64,000 nucleotides of DNA from positions 496,001-560,000 of the forward strand of contig OZ245874.1 of the NCBI GenBank assembly GCA_965229335.1, read 5' to 3'. Below are positions 60,777 to 64,000 of the stretch, piece by piece. This DNA comes from JAFKFH01 sp017307375. Lineage in GTDB: Bacteria; Pseudomonadota; Alphaproteobacteria; Ferrovibrionales; Ferrovibrionaceae. Positions within the stretch are counted from its first letter, which is position 1. Every line of letters begins with the position of its first letter. Both the position numbers and the translations under genes were made by a program. Below the pieces are notes generated by a model that did no database searches, had not been told where the DNA came from, and saw only the letters and a list, made by a program, of their open reading frames with translations.

Positions 60777-62126
60777 TCAGCCCCGCGGCAGGTCGAGTTC
60801 GGTGGCGAGGGCGTCGAGGCTGTCCTCCAGGATCGCCATGACCTCGTCGACCTGCCCTTCGTCGATGATCATCGGCGGGCAGACCAGGAAATGATCGCCC
60901 TCGAACCCCCCGCGGGTGCGCCGGGAATAGATGATCAGCCCGCGGTCGTAGGCCAGGTCGACGATGCGGTTATAGGCATTCTTCTCCTTGGGCAGCGGCC
61001 GCATGGTCAGCGGATCGGCCACCATTTCCGCGGCCAGCAACAGCCCCTTGCCGCGCACGTCGCCGATGAAGGGGAAGCGGTTCTTCAGGCCTTCCAGCCG
61101 CGTCTTGAGGCGGTCGCCCATCCGCGCCGCATTGCCGATCAGGTCCTGGCGCTCGATCTCGTCGAGCACGGCGAGGCCGGCGGCGCAGGCCAGCGGGTTG
61201 CCGGCATAGGTATGGCCATGCTGGAAGCCGCCGGCATCCAGCACCGGCTGCACCATCCAGTCGGGTGCGACCATCGCGCCGAGCGGGCTGTAACCGGCGG
61301 CAAAACCCTTCGACAGCGCGATCAGGTCGGGCTTCTGGTTCCAGTGCTCGGCGGCGAGGAACCTGCCGGTGCGCCCCGCGCCGCTCATCACCTCGTCATA
61401 GATCAGGATGATGCCCCAGCGGTCGCAGATCTCGCGGATGCGGCCGTAATAGCTGTCGGGCGCGACCAGCGCACCGGTCGAGGCGCCGCCGACCGGCTCC
61501 ATGATGAAGGCGAGCACGGTTTCCGGCCCCTGCGCGCGGATCTCGGCCTCCAGCATGTCGGCATAGCGCAGGCCGCGCTCCTCCATGGTCAGGCCGTCAC
61601 GGTCGAGATAGGCCGTGGGTGCCGGGATCTTCGGCATCTCGTGCATCATCGGCGCGAAGGGCTGGGTCAGCGCGGTGTAGCCGGTGACGGCCAACGCGCC
61701 CAGCGTGCTGCCGTGGTAGCTGGGGAAGCGCGAGATCACCTTGAAGCGGCCGTGCTGCCCCTTCGCCACCGCGTATTGCCGCGCCATCTTCAGGCAGGAT
61801 TCGACCGCTTCCGATCCACCGGAAACGAAGAAGACCTTGTCCATGCCCGGCGGCATGTGCCCGACCAGGCGCGCGGCCAGATCCTCGGCGGCATCGTTCT
61901 CGAAATGCAGGCGATAGGCGAAGGTGACGCGGTCGAGCTGGGCACGCATCGCGGCCAGCACGGTCGGGTTCGAGTGGCCGATATTGACGACCATGGCGCC
62001 CGACGACCCGTCGATCACCTTGCGGCCCTGCTGGTCGAACAGGTAGATGCCCTCGGCGCGGTCGACCAGCGGCCGGCGCAGGCGGGTCTGGTAGAACAGA
62101 TGCGAAGGCCGGCGCTCCAGCGTCAT
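60777..62126 (-). CDS. Class III PLP-dependent aminotransferase
   Basis: A 449-residue aminotransferase. Landmarks: GSSGAMVVNIGHSNPTVLAA near residue 40, VSGGSEAVESCLKMARQY, the PLP-binding YDEVMSGAGRTGRF, and the Schiff-base lysine in LIALSKGFAAGYSPLGAMVA (K273). Many related enzymes act on beta- or omega-amino acids. The ATG at 62126 overlaps the stop of the dimethylformamidase-like gene (ATGA) and the gene ends 5 bases before the BKACE gene, so it likely supplies that enzyme with a keto acid. Confidence 0.92.
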   Translation of the reverse strand: MTLERRPSHLFYQTRLRRPLVDRAEGIYLFDQQGRKVIDGSSGAMVVNIGHSNPTVLAAMRAQLDRVTFAYRLHFENDAAEDLAARLVGHMPPGMDKVFFVSGGSEAVESCLKMARQYAVAKGQHGRFKVISRFPSYHGSTLGALAVTGYTALTQPFAPMMHEMPKIPAPTAYLDRDGLTMEERGLRYADMLEAEIRAQGPETVLAFIMEPVGGASTGALVAPDSYYGRIREICDRWGIILIYDEVMSGAGRTGRFLAAEHWNQKPDLIALSKGFAAGYSPLGAMVAPDWMVQPVLDAGGFQHGHTYAGNPLACAAGLAVLDEIERQDLIGNAARMGDRLKTRLEGLKNRFPFIGDVRGKGLLLAAEMVADPLTMRPLPKEKNAYNRIVDLAYDRGLIIYSRRTRGGFEGDHFLVCPPMIIDEGQVDEVMAILEDSLDALATELDLPRG

Positions 62127-63736
62127 GATTTCACTCCGAGATAACGATCCAACACATTGCGGGTGACCTGCTCGACCATGGCGTCGCGCCGCTTCAGCCC
62201 GGCGACCCATTCGCAGCTGCCGGCATGGAACACCTCGCCCCTGCCACGCGGAAAGTTGACGATCATGCCGCAGCCGCGCTTGACCCGGTCGACCGATGCC
62301 GGGCTGTCGTCGCCGATCAGCGTGGTGGCGGCAAAGCGCGCGTCGTCGTCGGACAGGAACTGGTCGTCGGCGGCGATCACGTCGCTTTCCTCCTTCAGCG
62401 ACGACAGGCCCAGCGCCAGGATGACGAGACCGTCGGGCGTGCCCTCGATGCCGGTCGGTTCGGGCAGGCCGCCGCGGATGACGTAGTCGAGGCCGTCGAC
62501 CTCGTAGCCGAAGACATGGCCGTCGGCGCCGAGGATATCGCCGTAATAGAGGCCGGTGCCGGCGAAGGCCCAATGATCGGGTCGGTAGACCGGGAAGCCG
62601 CGCGTGCCGCGCGGGGCGCAGCCGCCCCAGCCGACATAGAGGCCGCGGGTGGCGTTCAGCCCGAAGGTCATGGCGCCGGGCCGGCCGACCTCGGGGGCTT
62701 CCCAGGATGTCGTGGTGCGGGACTTGTCCTGCTGACGGTAGACCGGGTCCTCGGCGCGGGCGCGATATTTGTAGCAGGTCTGGCGCCTGCCCTCGTCCTC
62801 CAGCCGGGTCTGCCACATGAAGTTCCCGGCGAAGCGGGCGACGCGGCCGCCGCGTTCGACATAGGCGTCGATCGCGTCGCGCATCTCCCAGGTCCAGTAC
62901 TCGTCATGGCCGACGCAGACGACCACGGCGTAGCCGTCGAGGATCGCCGGATCGAACTGCAGCTCGTGCTGGCTGCACAGGTCGACGGCGTAGCCCTGGC
63001 GCTCGGCCCAGCGGAAGAAGAGGCTGTCATAGCTGGCCCAGCCCGCCGAGGCGTATTTCTTCGAATGGCCGGACGCGAACGCCCATTCCATGTGCGGATA
63101 GCGGGGTACGGTGGCCGGCGGCAGCGTGCCCGACAGCGGAACGCGCGGCGCGTCGTCCGGCAGGCGGACGAAGCCGCGGCAGAACGGCCGCTGGGTCGAG
63201 ACGGTCGTGGCGTACTGATTGCGGTTGGGGCCGGTGATGCCCTGGTAATGGTTGGACCCGCCCCAGGTGTTGTAGCTGGTCCACGAGCCGGTCGCGGCGA
63301 TCTGCAGGATCCGGCCAGGCTTGGGCCCGCGCGTCGGCCGCACGATGAACAGGTGGTCGTAGGTGGCGCCATCAGCCGTCAGCGTGACCCGGTAGGCGCC
63401 CGACGGCCAGTCGGGCGGAATCGCGAAGCGGTGGCTGACCTCCCAGCCGCAGCCGGTGACCGAGCACTGGTCGGGCGTTTCCTGCCAGCGGCAGGGCAGG
63501 CCGCGGGCCGCCATCATCGGCCGCAGCGCGGCGCCGTCGCGTAGGATCGCGAGATCATATGTCGAGGCGGTGGCCGAGACATGCAGCGACACGGTCTCGC
63601 CGGCGGCATAGGCGTAACGATCGGTATAGGCCCAGATCTCCGCCCGCGGCGCGTCCATGCCCGGGTATTCGTAGTAGTGGCCGAGCACCGCCTCGCGGCG
63701 CTGTTCCGGCGTCAGGCCGTAATCGGTGAAGGTCAT
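62123..63736 (-). CDS. N,N-dimethylformamidase large-subunit-like hydrolase
   Basis: A 537-residue protein matching the large (beta) subunit of N,N-dimethylformamidase. It shows GPKPGRILQIAATGSWTSYN then NTWGGSNHYQGI near residues 150-180, the VGHDEYWTWEMRDAID stretch near 280-300, and GGRVARFAGNFMWQTRLEDE. The known enzyme binds iron through Tyr/Glu side chains and needs a small subunit; no small-subunit gene is visible here. The start at 63736 gives MTFTDYGLTPEQRREAV. The true substrate may be another amide, given that the operon encodes amino-acid transport and transamination. Confidence 0.83.
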   Translation of the reverse strand: MTFTDYGLTPEQRREAVLGHYYEYPGMDAPRAEIWAYTDRYAYAAGETVSLHVSATASTYDLAILRDGAALRPMMAARGLPCRWQETPDQCSVTGCGWEVSHRFAIPPDWPSGAYRVTLTADGATYDHLFIVRPTRGPKPGRILQIAATGSWTSYNTWGGSNHYQGITGPNRNQYATTVSTQRPFCRGFVRLPDDAPRVPLSGTLPPATVPRYPHMEWAFASGHSKKYASAGWASYDSLFFRWAERQGYAVDLCSQHELQFDPAILDGYAVVVCVGHDEYWTWEMRDAIDAYVERGGRVARFAGNFMWQTRLEDEGRRQTCYKYRARAEDPVYRQQDKSRTTTSWEAPEVGRPGAMTFGLNATRGLYVGWGGCAPRGTRGFPVYRPDHWAFAGTGLYYGDILGADGHVFGYEVDGLDYVIRGGLPEPTGIEGTPDGLVILALGLSSLKEESDVIAADDQFLSDDDARFAATTLIGDDSPASVDRVKRGCGMIVNFPRGRGEVFHAGSCEWVAGLKRRDAMVEQVTRNVLDRYLGVKS

Positions 63737-63872
63737 GGCGTGAATGCTCCAAGCTCGATCATAGTGCCGATGCAGGCCGGCAAACACCGATATGGGCGCG
63801 TGATGGTGCCTTGAAGGGCCGACGACTGGCCTTGTCGGGACAGGCCTTCCGGGCGACGGATGGGTGTGCGTG

Positions 63873-64000
63873 TCATGCCGCGAGATACTTGCGCAGGAAG
63901 TTGCGGGTGCGATCGTGGCGCGGCCTGGTGAAGATCTCGCCCGGCGGGCCTTCCTCGACCACCACGCCGCCGTCCATGAACAGGATCCGGTCGGCGACAT
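63873..64000 (-). CDS. Amino-acid-type ABC transporter ATPase, C-terminal end (partial)
   Basis: The frame runs in from the right edge and ends TGA at 63873. The 41 visible codons (VADRILFMDGGVVVEEGPPG, then EIFTRPRHDRTRNFLRKYL) are the D-loop-to-C-terminus of a GlnQ/HisP-type polar amino acid ATPase. It is upstream, on the same strand, of the dimethylformamidase-like gene by 136 bases. That gap has only a weak inverted repeat, so the importer probably belongs to the same catabolic unit. Confidence 0.85.
   Translation of the reverse strand, partial: VADRILFMDGGVVVEEGPPGEIFTRPRHDRTRNFLRKYLAA

Noticed and set aside
63737..63872. A terminator or gene in the gap before the dimethylformamidase-like gene
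   Set aside because: Only a weak imperfect GGCC-rich repeat is present and no frame with a start and ribosome site fits.

Overview
The window is GC-rich DNA from an alphaproteobacterium, probably of a Rhodospirillales-like lineage. The support for that is uniform GC-rich codon use, tightly overlapping ATGA/GTGA gene junctions, an alphaproteobacterial style of CheA and MCP, GGAAC-N17-GTT motifs that look like promoters of the alphaproteobacterial general stress sigma factor EcfG, and a fused GlgE/TreS trehalose-glycogen operon. No rRNA, tRNA, IS element, prophage or CRISPR array was seen. No gene-free stretch exceeds 300 bases.

Layout. 1-5867 (+): the end of a substrate-binding protein, then a LivH / LivM-LivG fusion / LivF importer coupled to cupin, fumarylacetoacetate-hydrolase and acetoacetate-decarboxylase family enzymes, apparently an uptake-and-catabolism operon. 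6088-7947 (+): a chemoreceptor. 7993-11207 (-): a membrane protein, and a small locus of a MarR regulator with a Cys/His-rich tail, a periplasmic protein, a 22-residue ORF and a redoxin. The last two expressed units share a 14-base leader element. 11391-13799: a Tat-exported beta-helix protein, a secreted protein and a degenerate DJ-1-like protein.

13804-31200 (-): seven overlapping genes glgE, treS-mak, glgB, glgX, treZ, malQ, treY (written in transcription order), combining the GlgE/TreS and TreY/TreZ trehalose-glucan routes. glgE carries an apparent one-base deletion. 31296-35871: a peptide-deformylase homologue without its metal ligands, a VOC protein, an MscS channel, a small stress-type protein and a hybrid histidine kinase. 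Three EcfG-like promoters face glgE, mscS and the small protein, which suggests an osmotic/general-stress neighbourhood.

35868-42601: an Lrp regulator divergent from rocD-rocB, a dimethylglycine/sarcosine-dehydrogenase-like flavoprotein and a DeoR regulator (amino-acid catabolism). 42615-47713 (-): a fecI-fecR-TonB receptor-PepSY iron/siderophore operon behind a Fur-box-like site. 47760-47880 is a LysR remnant. 47913-53021 (-): an iron/spermidine-type ABC importer and a Rieske oxygenase, divergent from a MarR regulator. 53655-55256 (-): a Na/Pi-cotransporter family protein. 55424-58035 (+): a CheA-like kinase without the phosphotransfer (HPt) domain, and CheW. 58099-64000 (-): an amino-acid-type ABC ATPase (partial), a dimethylformamidase-like hydrolase, a class III aminotransferase, a BKACE enzyme, a GNAT acetyltransferase and an M20 deacylase, apparently one catabolic operon.

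The observations most worth following are the MarR/periplasmic/sORF/redoxin locus with its shared leader element, the HPt-less CheA, the three EcfG-like promoters with identical geometry, the glgE frameshift, and the deformylase homologue lacking metal ligands. All functional calls are by reading motifs and families from memory; no database search was run.
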